Assembly (NCBI RefSeq): GCF_000426305.1
Contig: NZ_AUFC01000005.1
Location: 124,001-188,000 of the forward strand
Direction of reading: 5' to 3'
DNA from: Anaerovorax odorimutans DSM 5092
GTDB lineage: Bacteria > Bacillota > Clostridia > Peptostreptococcales > Anaerovoracaceae
DNA: 64,000 nt
The notes beneath the pieces were generated by a model. It had not been told where the DNA came from. It was given only the letters and a program-made list of their open reading frames with translations, and searched no databases. Positions 36,931-45,270 of this stretch are shown piece after piece. A program made the translations under genes and the position numbers. Every line of letters begins with the position of its first letter. Positions within the stretch are counted from its first letter, which is position 1.

Positions 36931-38106
36931 TTATTCTCCGTAATTTTTTATTATTTCCTGCAAAGCTTCTCTGTCATCAAAGTAAAACTTTTCTTTGCCA
37001 ATTATTTGATAAGTCTCATGACCTTTACCTGCAACAATAATAATATCTCCTTTTTTATAAATCTCAATTGCCTTTTTAATAGCATTATAACGATCTTTTA
37101 TAATTTCATAATTACAACCTGTATGATAAATACCTTCTTCAATTTCTGCTGCAATTATTTGTTGATCTTCTGTTCTTGGATTATCACTTGTTATTATTGC
37201 ATAATCGCAATATTCTCCTACAACTTTGCCCATTATAGGTCTCTTCTTTTTATCTCTGTCACCACCGCAACCAAAGACACATATTATTTTACCTCGTTTA
37301 AAATCCGTTGCAGTTTTTAAAACTTTCTCTAAAGCATCGGGTGTATGAGCATAATCTACAATTGCTATAATGTCACTACTATTTTCAACCAGTTGAAATC
37401 TGCCTGGGACACCTTTCAATTCCTGACATCCTTCTTTAATAACTTCAAAAGATATATTGTTTTCCCTTGCACATGCAATTGATGCTAATGAATTATAGAT
37501 CATAAAAATTCCCGGCATATTAATTGATAAAGCACCTAATAGTTTTCCATTTTCATATAAATTGAATTTTGAACCTCTTTCAGTAGTCTCTGCAATCTCA
37601 CAGTAATAATTTGCTTTTTTATCTTTTAATGAATAAGTTATAGTATTAGTTTCATTTTTTTCTTTTTCTAAATCTTTAACAATTCTGAGACCATATTCAT
37701 CATCTATATTTATAATATTTGCTTTACTTGTCATATTAAACAATTTTTTCTTTGCTTCAAAATAATTTTCTAATGTTTTATGATAATCTAAATGATCTTG
37801 AGTTAAATTAGTAAAAATTCCATATTGAAAATTAATATTTTTTACTCTGTCTTGAGCTAGCCCGTGAGAAGATACTTCCATTATGCAGCAAGTTATTCCA
37901 CCTTGTTCCATTTCTTTTAATAGTTGATCTAAAAGCTCTGCTCCTGGAGTTGTATTAACAGCTTCATATTTTACATTTCCAAAACTATGACCTGTTGTAC
38001 CTATAATCCCACAAGAAATATTATTTTTTTCAAAAATACTCCTTAGCATATACGTAACGGTTGTTTTTCCATTAGTACCGGTAACCCCAATTATATTTAG
38101 TCCCAC
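36931..38106 (-). CDS. murE: UDP-MurNAc-tripeptide ligase MurE lacking the N-terminal domain
   Basis: The central and C-terminal Mur ligase domains are intact: GTNGKTTVTYML at residues 9-20, TQDHLDYHKT, an FEAKKKLF stretch with the expected carbamylated-Lys position, and DNPRTED, the motif linked to meso-diaminopimelate. But the 391-aa protein starts right before the ATP loop. A standard MurE carries about 100 more residues that bind the UDP end of the substrate. A good AAGGAGG sits 8 bases before the GTG start, and only 78 non-coding bases separate it from the penicillin-binding protein gene, so no missing exon-like piece is hidden upstream. Confidence 0.88.
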   Translation of the reverse strand: MGLNIIGVTGTNGKTTVTYMLRSIFEKNNISCGIIGTTGHSFGNVKYEAVNTTPGAELLDQLLKEMEQGGITCCIMEVSSHGLAQDRVKNINFQYGIFTNLTQDHLDYHKTLENYFEAKKKLFNMTSKANIINIDDEYGLRIVKDLEKEKNETNTITYSLKDKKANYYCEIAETTERGSKFNLYENGKLLGALSINMPGIFMIYNSLASIACARENNISFEVIKEGCQELKGVPGRFQLVENSSDIIAIVDYAHTPDALEKVLKTATDFKRGKIICVFGCGGDRDKKKRPIMGKVVGEYCDYAIITSDNPRTEDQQIIAAEIEEGIYHTGCNYEIIKDRYNAIKKAIEIYKKGDIIIVAGKGHETYQIIGKEKFYFDDREALQEIIKNYGE

Positions 38107-38184
38107 CTTAGACGCCTCCTTAATTTTTTTAATACATTAAGTCAACTTATCCTTGGTGTTTTCAATTTTTAATTTATATAAGTT

Positions 38185-40179
38185 CTAATCGTGATATAAA
38201 TACACTCCTGAACCCTTTGCGACATTTTCACCTGCTTTCGGATATTGATCTACAATAGTAAAATCAGCTCCATCTTTAGGACTTGGTGAAGCAATTAGAC
38301 TTACGCCTAAATTCCCATATTTACTTTTTACTTCACTGTAAGTTTTCCCTGTGAAATCAGGTAAACTAATCAATTGTTCCTGCATTTTGTCAAGTTCTTC
38401 TTGTGTATATGTAGGTTTTATATTCAGATATCTCAATGTTTCTTCTAATATTATTTTCCCCCCCGGAGCTGCAGTTGTGCTTCCAAACTTAGTAAACTTT
38501 GGATTATCCACTACTACAAGAACAGTAATCTTTGGATCATCCATCGGTGCCATGCCTACAAATGAGGAACATGTCTGCTCACTGTAGCCCCCGTTTTTAG
38601 CCTTATTTGCAGTACCTGTTTTACCCCCTATTCTATATCCGGATACTTGCGCATTTTTGCTTCCGCCTTCATCTACAACTGCTTCCATAATAAGGCACAT
38701 TTCTTCTGCTGTTTGTTTTGAAATTACTTGCCTTACAACTTTTGTATCATATTTTTCAATTACATTACCATCATTATCAGTTAATTCTTTTACTAATCTT
38801 GGCTGCATTAGCTTTCCTTCGTTTCCCAAAGATGAAATAGCAGTTATTAGCTGTATAGGAGTAACTGCTATTCCTTGCCCGTAAGACATTGTAGCAAGGC
38901 CCACAGGACCTGCAGTCTCTTTCTTTTGCAATATGGCATAGCCTTCTCCTGGATAATCTATTCCTGTTCTTTCTGTAATGCCAAATAAATCTAAATACTC
39001 AAAGTATTTATCCATTCCTAATCTTTGTGCAAGCTGGATGAACACCGGATTGCAAGAATTCCCAACTGCTTGTGTTAAGGTTTCTTCACCATGAGGGTTA
39101 TAATATCTCCAGCATTTCAGTATAGTTCCTGCAACATCATAATATCCAGTGCATACAAATTTGTCTGCCAGCGAGGTAACCCCTTCCTCTAGAGCCATTG
39201 CAGTTGTAAGCAATTTAAATGTTGATCCAGGTTCATAGACATCACTTATAAGAGGATTTCTCCACATTGAATTCCAATAATCTATTTTTTTATCATCCGG
39301 TAGGCTTTCCACATATTTTGCCTTTTCAGAATCTAACGGAACTCTTGGATCATTAGGGTCATATTCAGGGGTAGCTGCAAGAGCAAGAACATCCCCTGTT
39401 TTAGGATCCATAACAAGACATTCAACCATATCTGCCTCTGTATTTGCTTGAACTGTTTCTATAGCTTTTTCAACAATATGCTGTATTACTTCATCAATTG
39501 TAAGTACAACATTCAAACCATTTTCAGCTTTATAATATTTCTCAACACCATAAGTAAGACTGTTTCCTGTCAAATCTGCACTCTTTATCCATCTTCCCGG
39601 GAGTCCGCTTAAATAATTGTTATATTTTAATTCTATTCCTGCCAATCCCCTGTTATCATCTGTTACACTTCCAAGTAAATGAGATGCAAAAGCACCCATT
39701 GGATAATACCTTTTTACATCCTCTGCGATTTCAATGCCGCTAATATTAGCTTCTCTTATTTTATCTGTCTTATCCTTATCAACATACTTTGCCAATTTAA
39801 CAAGTAATTTATTTTGAGTTACAACTGACCGAACTTCTTCTTCATCCATTTCTAAAATTCCAGATAGGGTTTTAACTGCATTGTTTATATTTTCATCAGC
39901 CTTTGATGAATCGCTACCTTTTATCAGGCTTGGTCTTACCCATATGGAATGAGTTACTGCACTTATGGCTAATTCTTTGCCGTTCCTATCTAAAATAGCA
40001 CCTCTTTTGGCAGGTATAGGTACATCTCTCGTCTGCTGCTCAATTGCAAGCTTCGCATATTTTTCACTTGCTACAACTTGTATCCAGCCAACTCTAAATG
40101 CAAGTCCTGTACATAATAAACAAACCATAACAAATACAAAAATCATTCTTCTTTTATTTTTATTTGTAGATGCTAACAT
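38185..40179 (-). CDS. Class B penicillin-binding protein with PASTA domain (FtsI/SpoVD type)
   Basis: This 664-aa transpeptidase has an N-terminal anchor (about 12-30), a dimerisation domain and the transpeptidase domain with GSTFKLL (catalytic Ser-x-x-Lys), a SCN motif and GGKTGTANK. One C-terminal PASTA domain (LPDFTGKTYSEVKSKYGNLG onward) follows. It cross-links septal or spore peptidoglycan with a SEDS partner. FtsI and SpoVD cannot be separated by sequence here; position after ftsL favours a division role, and the single PASTA resembles SpoVD. Confidence 0.92.
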   Translation of the reverse strand: MLASTNKNKRRMIFVFVMVCLLCTGLAFRVGWIQVVASEKYAKLAIEQQTRDVPIPAKRGAILDRNGKELAISAVTHSIWVRPSLIKGSDSSKADENINNAVKTLSGILEMDEEEVRSVVTQNKLLVKLAKYVDKDKTDKIREANISGIEIAEDVKRYYPMGAFASHLLGSVTDDNRGLAGIELKYNNYLSGLPGRWIKSADLTGNSLTYGVEKYYKAENGLNVVLTIDEVIQHIVEKAIETVQANTEADMVECLVMDPKTGDVLALAATPEYDPNDPRVPLDSEKAKYVESLPDDKKIDYWNSMWRNPLISDVYEPGSTFKLLTTAMALEEGVTSLADKFVCTGYYDVAGTILKCWRYYNPHGEETLTQAVGNSCNPVFIQLAQRLGMDKYFEYLDLFGITERTGIDYPGEGYAILQKKETAGPVGLATMSYGQGIAVTPIQLITAISSLGNEGKLMQPRLVKELTDNDGNVIEKYDTKVVRQVISKQTAEEMCLIMEAVVDEGGSKNAQVSGYRIGGKTGTANKAKNGGYSEQTCSSFVGMAPMDDPKITVLVVVDNPKFTKFGSTTAAPGGKIILEETLRYLNIKPTYTQEELDKMQEQLISLPDFTGKTYSEVKSKYGNLGVSLIASPSPKDGADFTIVDQYPKAGENVAKGSGVYLYHD

Positions 40180-40213
40180 CCAAATTACCTCCCAGTTAAA
40201 TTAAGCTATGCTC

Positions 40214-40259
40214 AAAAGCCAGATTACTCCCTTATCTCATAATTAAGTTATCTGGCTTA
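40214..40259 (-). terminator. Possible terminator or attenuator between ftsL and the PBP gene
   Basis: Minus-strand AAGCCAGAT and ATCTGGCTT form a 9-bp stem with a large loop, followed by TT. It lies in the 121-base gap after ftsL and could reduce read-through from mraZ-rsmH-ftsL into the PBP gene. The loop is long, so this is tentative. Confidence 0.4.
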
Positions 40260-40300
40260 TGTTTGCAATATGTAGTTTAAAATATTATATTTTACCAAAG

Positions 40301-40741
40301 CTAATTATATGCCTGTTGCTTAAGTGCTAATGAAAAATCATCTGCTGGCTTTTTGTTTCCATCCATAAAAACTAATTGGTCTTGAGTAGGATGAATCATT
40401 CCAATCCTTGAAATTGCTTTTTCCTCAATAGTTTTTATATTTGATGCACTTTGAATTTCAACATTTAAAGTTTCAATTTCTCCAGCTATTACCTCATTTT
40501 TATTTGTAAGATTATTGATATTGTACTTAACCTTTGCAGCATAAGCTGTACATAATATCAATCCCACACAAATAATTCCCACAAATAAAGTAAACATCAG
40601 TATAGCTATCTTATCTTTTGAAGTAATTATGGAATTTGATTTTTTCTTTGAACTTTTAACTTGCCTTTTTCGTTCCACCGCATCAACGCTGTAAGGTCGC
40701 CTTACTCTTTGATACTCATAATTTTTTTCTGCTAACATCAT
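40301..40741 (-). CDS. ftsL: FtsL-like septum formation initiator
   Basis: The 146-aa bitopic membrane protein has a basic cytoplasmic tail ([11 protein letters not shown]), one membrane segment (about 46-69) and an external coiled coil with [20 protein letters not shown]. It ends in a short tail with [16 protein letters not shown], usual for FtsL/DivIC-type proteins. Its ATG overlaps the rsmH stop (ATGA). Sequence similarity in this family is low, so the name rests on size, topology and position. Confidence 0.82.
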   Translation of the reverse strand: MMLAEKNYEYQRVRRPYSVDAVERKRQVKSSKKKSNSIITSKDKIAILMFTLFVGIICVGLILCTAYAAKVKYNINNLTNKNEVIAGEIETLNVEIQSASNIKTIEEKAISRIGMIHPTQDQLVFMDGNKKPADDFSLALKQQAYN

Positions 40742-41691
40742 AACCTTTCTTCCCCTTTAATCTTTTTTATCACTCTTAATTTTGAGCTTCTTGCCCTGGG
40801 ATTATCTTCAAGTTCCTCTTTTGAAGGAACTATCGGTTTGCCGCTTATTTTCTTAACATCAGCTACCTTACCACACATACATACCGGAAAATCCTTTGGA
40901 CAAGTACAAGGATTTGCTCTATTATTAAAAATATTTTTAACTATTCTATCTTCCAACGAATGAAAGGTAATAATACAAAGGCGCCCTTCTTCATTTAATA
41001 CATCAATTAATTCATCTACCGCTTTTTCTAATTGCCCAAGTTCATCATTAACTTCAATTCTTATAGCTTGAAAAGTTCTTTTTGCCGGATGAGGTCCTTC
41101 TCTTCTTGCAGATGCAGGTATTGCTGCTTTTATAATATTTACCAATTCTGTAGTTGTCTCTATTTGCTTTTTCTGTCGCTCTTTTACAATAAATTCAGCA
41201 ATACGAGAAGCCCATCTTTCTTCCCCGTATTTTTTTATTATTTCTGTAAGTTCTTTTTGAGAATACTCATTTATAACTTGTTCTGCAGTTAAAATATCAT
41301 CTGAATTCATTCTCATATCCAGCTTAGCTGTCTGCATATACGAAAATCCTCTTTCATGGTTGTCCAATTGAAAAGAAGATACTCCTAAATCTAAAACAAT
41401 ACCATCAACTTTACTCAAGCCAAGTTCTTTTAATATCTTTTTTATATTAGAATAATTACTTTGTACAAAAATTTTTTTACAATTAAAATTTTCTAACCTT
41501 TTGCTAGCTGCATTTATTGCATCTTTGTCTCTATCAATACCTATAAGAATACCGTCTTGGTTAAGCTTTTCACAGATTCCGGAGGCATGTCCACCCCCTC
41601 CTAATGTTCCATCAACATAGATTCCATCTGGATTTATATTTAAATTTTCTATTGTTTCATTAAATAGTACCGAAGTATGCTTAAACTCCAT
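40738..41691 (-). CDS. rsmH: 16S rRNA (cytosine-1402-N4) methyltransferase
   Basis: The 317-aa SAM enzyme has [26 protein letters not shown] (SAM loop), [11 protein letters not shown] and [18 protein letters not shown]. All are diagnostic for RsmH (MraW). It modifies C1402 of 16S rRNA. It is 11 bases after mraZ and overlaps ftsL by 4 bases. Confidence 0.97.
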   Translation of the reverse strand: MEFKHTSVLFNETIENLNINPDGIYVDGTLGGGGHASGICEKLNQDGILIGIDRDKDAINAASKRLENFNCKKIFVQSNYSNIKKILKELGLSKVDGIVLDLGVSSFQLDNHERGFSYMQTAKLDMRMNSDDILTAEQVINEYSQKELTEIIKKYGEERWASRIAEFIVKERQKKQIETTTELVNIIKAAIPASARREGPHPAKRTFQAIRIEVNDELGQLEKAVDELIDVLNEEGRLCIITFHSLEDRIVKNIFNNRANPCTCPKDFPVCMCGKVADVKKISGKPIVPSKEELEDNPRARSSKLRVIKKIKGEERL

Positions 41692-41702
41692 GCTGATTTC
41701 TC

Positions 41703-42134
41703 CTATATACCATATATTTCCATTTGTTCTGCAAATTCCGTTGGTTCAAGCTTTTCACCAGCTTCAGCATTTTCCCATTCTTCTTTGCTCCAAATTTCTA
41801 CTTTATTTAATACTCCCAATGTTACAAGCTCTTTCTCAATATTTGCATATTTTTTCAAGCTCTGTGGAATTGTTATTCTTCCTTGTTTATCCAGTTCACA
41901 TTCCACAGCACTGGCATAAAAATATCTTACAAATGCTCTAGCTTTTACATCTGAAACGGGTAATTTAGATAATTTTTCTTGAAATTTAACCCACTCTTCC
42001 ATGGGATAAATATATAAGCAATTATCTAATCCTTTTGTTAAAACACATTTATAACCCAGTTCTTCTCTAAATTTTGAAGGCACAATAAGCCTGCTCTTTA
42101 CATCTATTGAGTTTCTGTATTCGCCCATCAACAT
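41703..42134 (-). CDS. mraZ: Transcriptional regulator MraZ
   Basis: The 143-aa protein has two SpoVT/AbrB-like halves: [20 protein letters not shown] at the start and [18 protein letters not shown] near residue 85. MraZ binds tandem GTGG-type boxes in front of its own operon and represses it. The ATG at 42134 follows GGAGGGG. An alternative start 22 codons upstream would place the operator inside the coding region and is rejected. It is the first gene of the dcw cluster. Confidence 0.94.
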   Translation of the reverse strand: MLMGEYRNSIDVKSRLIVPSKFREELGYKCVLTKGLDNCLYIYPMEEWVKFQEKLSKLPVSDVKARAFVRYFYASAVECELDKQGRITIPQSLKKYANIEKELVTLGVLNKVEIWSKEEWENAEAGEKLEPTEFAEQMEIYGI

Positions 42135-42169
42135 TAGAGACCCCTCCACCATTTCATCGTGATTTAAAA

Positions 42170-42193
42170 CCACTATACTCCACTTCACTCCAC
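42170..42193 (-). promoter_or_regulatory. MraZ operator: three GTGG boxes at exact 10-bp spacing
   Basis: On the minus strand GTGGAG, GTGGAG and GTGG begin exactly ten bases apart (CCAC at 42170, 42180 and 42190 on the plus strand), about 36-60 bases before the mraZ start. MraZ operators in other bacteria are tandem boxes of this kind, so autoregulation is likely. Confidence 0.75.
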
Positions 42194-42212
42194 TTTTCAA
42201 CTACATCATAAC

Positions 42213-42240
42213 AAAAAATGGGCCAAAAGGTCCATTTTTT
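42213..42240. terminator. Bidirectional terminator upstream of mraZ
   Basis: AAAAAATGG and CCATTTTTT flank an inner GCC/GGTCC region around an AAAA loop. With A and T runs on both sides, it can act on either strand. It would stop transcripts from the membrane-protein gene before the mraZ promoter, whose -10 may be the TATGAT just beyond. Confidence 0.65.
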
Positions 42241-42396
42241 GTTTTTTATCATAATTAATAATTTAATCAATATCAACCGTACACTTTATATAGTGTGTAA
42301 TCGAAATTTTATTCCTATATATAGTCTACATGTAGTTATTGGAAATTCTATCCTATTTTTTATTTTTCTTGCTAAAATTCTACATATTTTTTCATT

Positions 42397-42909
42397 TTAT
42401 TCTTTTTTCCCCTTTATAAGAATAACTCCTGCCCATATTATTAAAATAGCAACAATAATCTGAACAACAATATGATTTATTGTATAGATCATATTTAAAA
42501 TTATATCAGGTAAATTTATTAATTTTATAATTGTTCCCATAAAAACATTATTCCATAAAGCAAATAAACCTATGAATACTAAAATTACTCCAATAATATA
42601 TTTTTTACTTTTAATATATTCTAAATCTTTATCATTAGATAGAATATTAAAAAGATAATCATCTTCTTGAGAATAAAAGTCCTCATCATCTAAAAATGTT
42701 CTGTTTATACAATCAAAAAATGCATAAAACCAAATAACTGGTGTAAGTAATCCTATGGTTCCTATTTTTAATAATAAGGTAATAGCCCAAAAACCAAAAA
42801 ATAACCCCATAAAAGAAACCCCAAGTTTCATGAATCCATTATACATGTGCCCTGCTCCCGGTACAAAAGCAAATATCATTGTCCAAAATTGATTTCTTTT
42901 TTTTATCAT
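42397..42909 (-). CDS. Multi-pass membrane protein, unknown function
   Basis: The 170-aa protein has about four membrane segments, a polar middle loop (residues 72-104, rich in Asp and Glu) and a C-terminal KKE. The start (FWTMIFAFVPGAGHMYNGF) resembles the TM2-type short membrane proteins, where Pro-Gly-x-Gly-x-x-Tyr-x-Gly precedes the first hairpin. The ATG at 42909 follows AAAGGA; a GTG six codons upstream is inside that site. It is upstream of mraZ on the same strand, separated by a terminator, so a link with cell division is not implied. Confidence 0.6.
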   Translation of the reverse strand: MIKKRNQFWTMIFAFVPGAGHMYNGFMKLGVSFMGLFFGFWAITLLLKIGTIGLLTPVIWFYAFFDCINRTFLDDEDFYSQEDDYLFNILSNDKDLEYIKSKKYIIGVILVFIGLFALWNNVFMGTIIKLINLPDIILNMIYTINHIVVQIIVAILIIWAGVILIKGKKE

Positions 42910-43005
42910 TTCTTTAATTCCTTTCACTTAATTTAAATGTTTTTTACCAAATAATATTAATTTATAATTTTCTTCAATTTATAATAATTTTTTAAACTAA
43001 CAGGG

Positions 43006-43032
43006 ACATTAAATTGATTCTGTCATATAATA
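43006..43032 (+). promoter_or_regulatory. Possible sporulation (sigma-K/E type) promoter
   Basis: AC at 43006-43007 and CATATAATA at 43024-43032 are 16 bases apart. This fits the sigma-K pattern AC, about 16-17, CATAnnnTA. TATAAT is also present at 43026 but without a good -35 for sigma-A. It lies upstream of a cysteine-rich, coat-like protein gene. Confidence 0.4.
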
Positions 43033-43045
43033 TACCATACTTCAC

Positions 43046-43107
43046 AAACCTCTTTACATAGTAAATATAATTTTAAATTTACTATATTACAATAAAAAGA
43101 GAGGTTT
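43046..43107 (+). promoter_or_regulatory. Leader inverted repeat that masks the ribosome site
   Basis: AAACCTCTTT (43046-43055) complements AAAGAGAGGTTT (43096-43107, two extra bases), and within it TAGTAAAT (43059-43066) complements ATTTACTA (43077-43084). The right outer arm contains the AGAGAGG ribosome site of the gene starting at 43114, so the folded leader would hide it. Confidence 0.55.
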
Positions 43108-43113
43108 ATAATT

Positions 43114-44316
43114 ATGAAAAGACATAGAGTTCCTGGATCCTGTCTGCCAAACCGCAGCGGGCGTTGCTTAAGCAATATTTGTGGAACTAGTATCGATTCT
43201 GATGATCTTAACTTTACAAATCCACAATCTAATTTAGTATATATGGATAAAGTTTTTTCTTATAATAACGATACTAGCTGTCCACTACTTTTTAATCTTA
43301 ATACAGGTGGTCCTCATGCAAAATGTTTTGTAACAAAACTAGAAACAATGCCACAAAATTGTTGCTGTACTCCATGTGAGATAAATAGCAATTCTATATT
43401 TAACATTGAAAAATCATATGTATTAGTTGAATATTTTAACACCAGACCTCCTGGAAATATTGATGCATGCCAAGTAACTGTAGATGGCCACGCAGTTGAT
43501 AATGTTGAATACTTTAATGGTCAATATGTAGCGTCAACTGCTAACTTACTACCTAATATTCAAAAAAATCGCTGCATGGAAGAAGGTCTACCAACAAAGA
43601 CATTTTTCCTAGTCAATAATGCAGGACCTTGGGATTTAAGAGCAAAATATGTTTTAGAAGGTACAGTAAATACTGATGGAAATACATGCTGCTTCCGTAT
43701 TGAAATAGCAAATGCTCCTACTTCAGGAAATACTTGTCTACCTGAAGGATGTTTATCAAGCTTCGCAATACCAGACTTAAGTATACCTTGTAGTATTAAT
43801 GGCACCTCTCCAAATATATTATTCCAATTTGGTGCTAATATTAATATGGTGAATCCAAGATTAGTAGTAAGCTGCAGAAGAAGACCAAGACCTAATAATG
43901 ATTGCGGAAATCCATGCTGTGATGACGGCTGTTTCGATTGCTGTCCTGATAACAACTATACAATTTCACTTATTACAGGTTTAGCTGTGGAGCCTACAAT
44001 TCATACAGAGGTTACTCGTAAAACTTTATTCTGCGTAAACGCTTGCGAAGGTATGTTACCTTGCGACGGCACATTAGCAGCTGAAGAAGATGAAGTTTGT
44101 GAAGATGTACGAAAGCCAGATTGTTTCTGCGGCACAAATTCAAGTGTATCCCCTATAACATCATGCGGATGCGAAAACAACAATAATTTTGTTGAAAGTG
44201 ACTTCCAATTTAACTGTTGCTGCAACCGAAATAATTCTAGCCGATGCAGTCAAAACTCCTGTGTCCAATCTCAATCAAATTCTAGATTTAATTGTTGTAA
44301 TGGATGCAGTTGGTAA
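43114..44316 (+). CDS. Cysteine-rich protein, possible spore-surface or structural protein
   Basis: The 400-aa protein has 39 cysteines by my count (about one in ten). Many are in CC or CCC clusters, near residues 82-84, 192, 266-275 and 370-396, and it is rich in Asn, Pro and Ser. No signal peptide or membrane segment is seen. The middle (residues 110-260) looks like beta-rich repeats, with KSYVLVEYFNTRPPG and PSNPK-like turns. I do not recognise a family. Disulphide-rich, Asn-rich proteins of this kind are often spore coat or exosporium components, and the upstream sequence hints at a mother-cell promoter. It is the only plus-strand gene between 9.8 and 50.8 kb. Confidence 0.65.
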   Translation: MKRHRVPGSCLPNRSGRCLSNICGTSIDSDDLNFTNPQSNLVYMDKVFSYNNDTSCPLLFNLNTGGPHAKCFVTKLETMPQNCCCTPCEINSNSIFNIEKSYVLVEYFNTRPPGNIDACQVTVDGHAVDNVEYFNGQYVASTANLLPNIQKNRCMEEGLPTKTFFLVNNAGPWDLRAKYVLEGTVNTDGNTCCFRIEIANAPTSGNTCLPEGCLSSFAIPDLSIPCSINGTSPNILFQFGANINMVNPRLVVSCRRRPRPNNDCGNPCCDDGCFDCCPDNNYTISLITGLAVEPTIHTEVTRKTLFCVNACEGMLPCDGTLAAEEDEVCEDVRKPDCFCGTNSSVSPITSCGCENNNNFVESDFQFNCCCNRNNSSRCSQNSCVQSQSNSRFNCCNGCSW

Positions 44317-44340
44317 TATTAATAATTAATTAAACTTAAA

Positions 44341-44392
44341 GAGGTGCCAAAATAATTTTCTACATAAAAGTAGAATTATTTTAAGGCACCTC
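44341..44392. terminator. Long hairpin after the cysteine-rich gene
   Basis: Two 23-base arms, GAGGTGCC through CTAC and GTAG through GGCACCTC, pair almost fully around an ATAAAA loop, with two small bulges. It lies 24 bases past the stop and probably ends that transcript. It lacks a strong T-run on the plus strand, so a processing or MITE-like origin is possible. Confidence 0.6.
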
Positions 44393-44457
44393 ATTAAAAT
44401 AATAACTATATATTTATATTAATCCAAATTTCATTAGAGAATCTATATACATATTGT

Positions 44458-45213
44458 TTATAATATTACTTTTACAGGCTTATCTACCCTTATTGAATCT
44501 TCAGTATTTATACAATCATAAGCTAAAATATTAACACCATATTTTTGGGCTTCTCTCAAGGCTATACCAAATTCGGGATGAAGAACATCATTAGGTTTAA
44601 AGTTTGAAACTTCTTTCATTTGAATTATAAATATTACATAAGCCAAATAGCCTTTTTTAACTGCGCCGCAAAGTTCACGAATGTGTTTTACTCCTCTTTG
44701 GGTGGGTGCATCCGGAAATTTTGCACAACCATTTTCTTCTAATGTACAGCTTTTTATTTCAACATATGCTCTTATTTGCTCTTCCTCTTTAGAATTTCTA
44801 TCTTTTCGTGCTCCTTCTATATAAAAATCAAATCTTGAATCTCCAAAGGTTTTCTCAGTTCGAATATTATAATAGCCTTTATCAAAATTAGGTAATATTA
44901 TAGCACCGTTTTCAAAGGCCTCTCCGGCAACTTTATTTGTTATTTGGCTGTCCATATTAACAAGCAAAACTTTTTCTTTCCCATTTCTAACTATAATTTT
45001 TTCCACTGCAACAAGAGAAAAACGTGTTTTTCGGTTACGGAGATTATCTTTAAAATCTTCTAAATATACTGTGGCACCTTCTATTAGCAATTCTCTGCAT
45101 CGTCCGGTATTTTTTACGTGAACTACGTGTACTTTTGTATCTATTAAAACTTTTGCAAGAAAACGGTTTGGTCTTGATATAAAAGTCCCTTTTACAATTT
45201 TATTATATTTCAA
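44458..45213 (-). CDS. sfsA: SfsA family protein
   Basis: The 251-aa protein has the N-terminal OB-like domain (GTFISRPNRFLAKVLIDTK, HVKNTGRCRELL) and the C-terminal restriction-endonuclease-like fold with DSRFDFYI, VEIKSCTL and PDAPTQRGVKHI. Known as sugar fermentation stimulation protein, it binds DNA; its true role is unclear. It is separated from asnB by a terminator. Confidence 0.93.
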   Translation of the reverse strand: MKYNKIVKGTFISRPNRFLAKVLIDTKVHVVHVKNTGRCRELLIEGATVYLEDFKDNLRNRKTRFSLVAVEKIIVRNGKEKVLLVNMDSQITNKVAGEAFENGAIILPNFDKGYYNIRTEKTFGDSRFDFYIEGARKDRNSKEEEQIRAYVEIKSCTLEENGCAKFPDAPTQRGVKHIRELCGAVKKGYLAYVIFIIQMKEVSNFKPNDVLHPEFGIALREAQKYGVNILAYDCINTEDSIRVDKPVKVIL

Positions 45214-45239
45214 AATTAACCACCAATCTAAAAAAATTC

Positions 45240-45259
45240 AAGGAGCCTTTTGGCTCCTT
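45240..45259. terminator. Terminator between asnB and sfsA
   Basis: AAGGAGCC, a TTTT loop and GGCTCCTT form a perfect 8-bp stem. On the minus strand it is followed by GAATTTTTT. It closes the asnB transcript; the plus-strand side also has a short T-run. Confidence 0.8.
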
Positions 45260-45270
45260 TTATAAATTTA

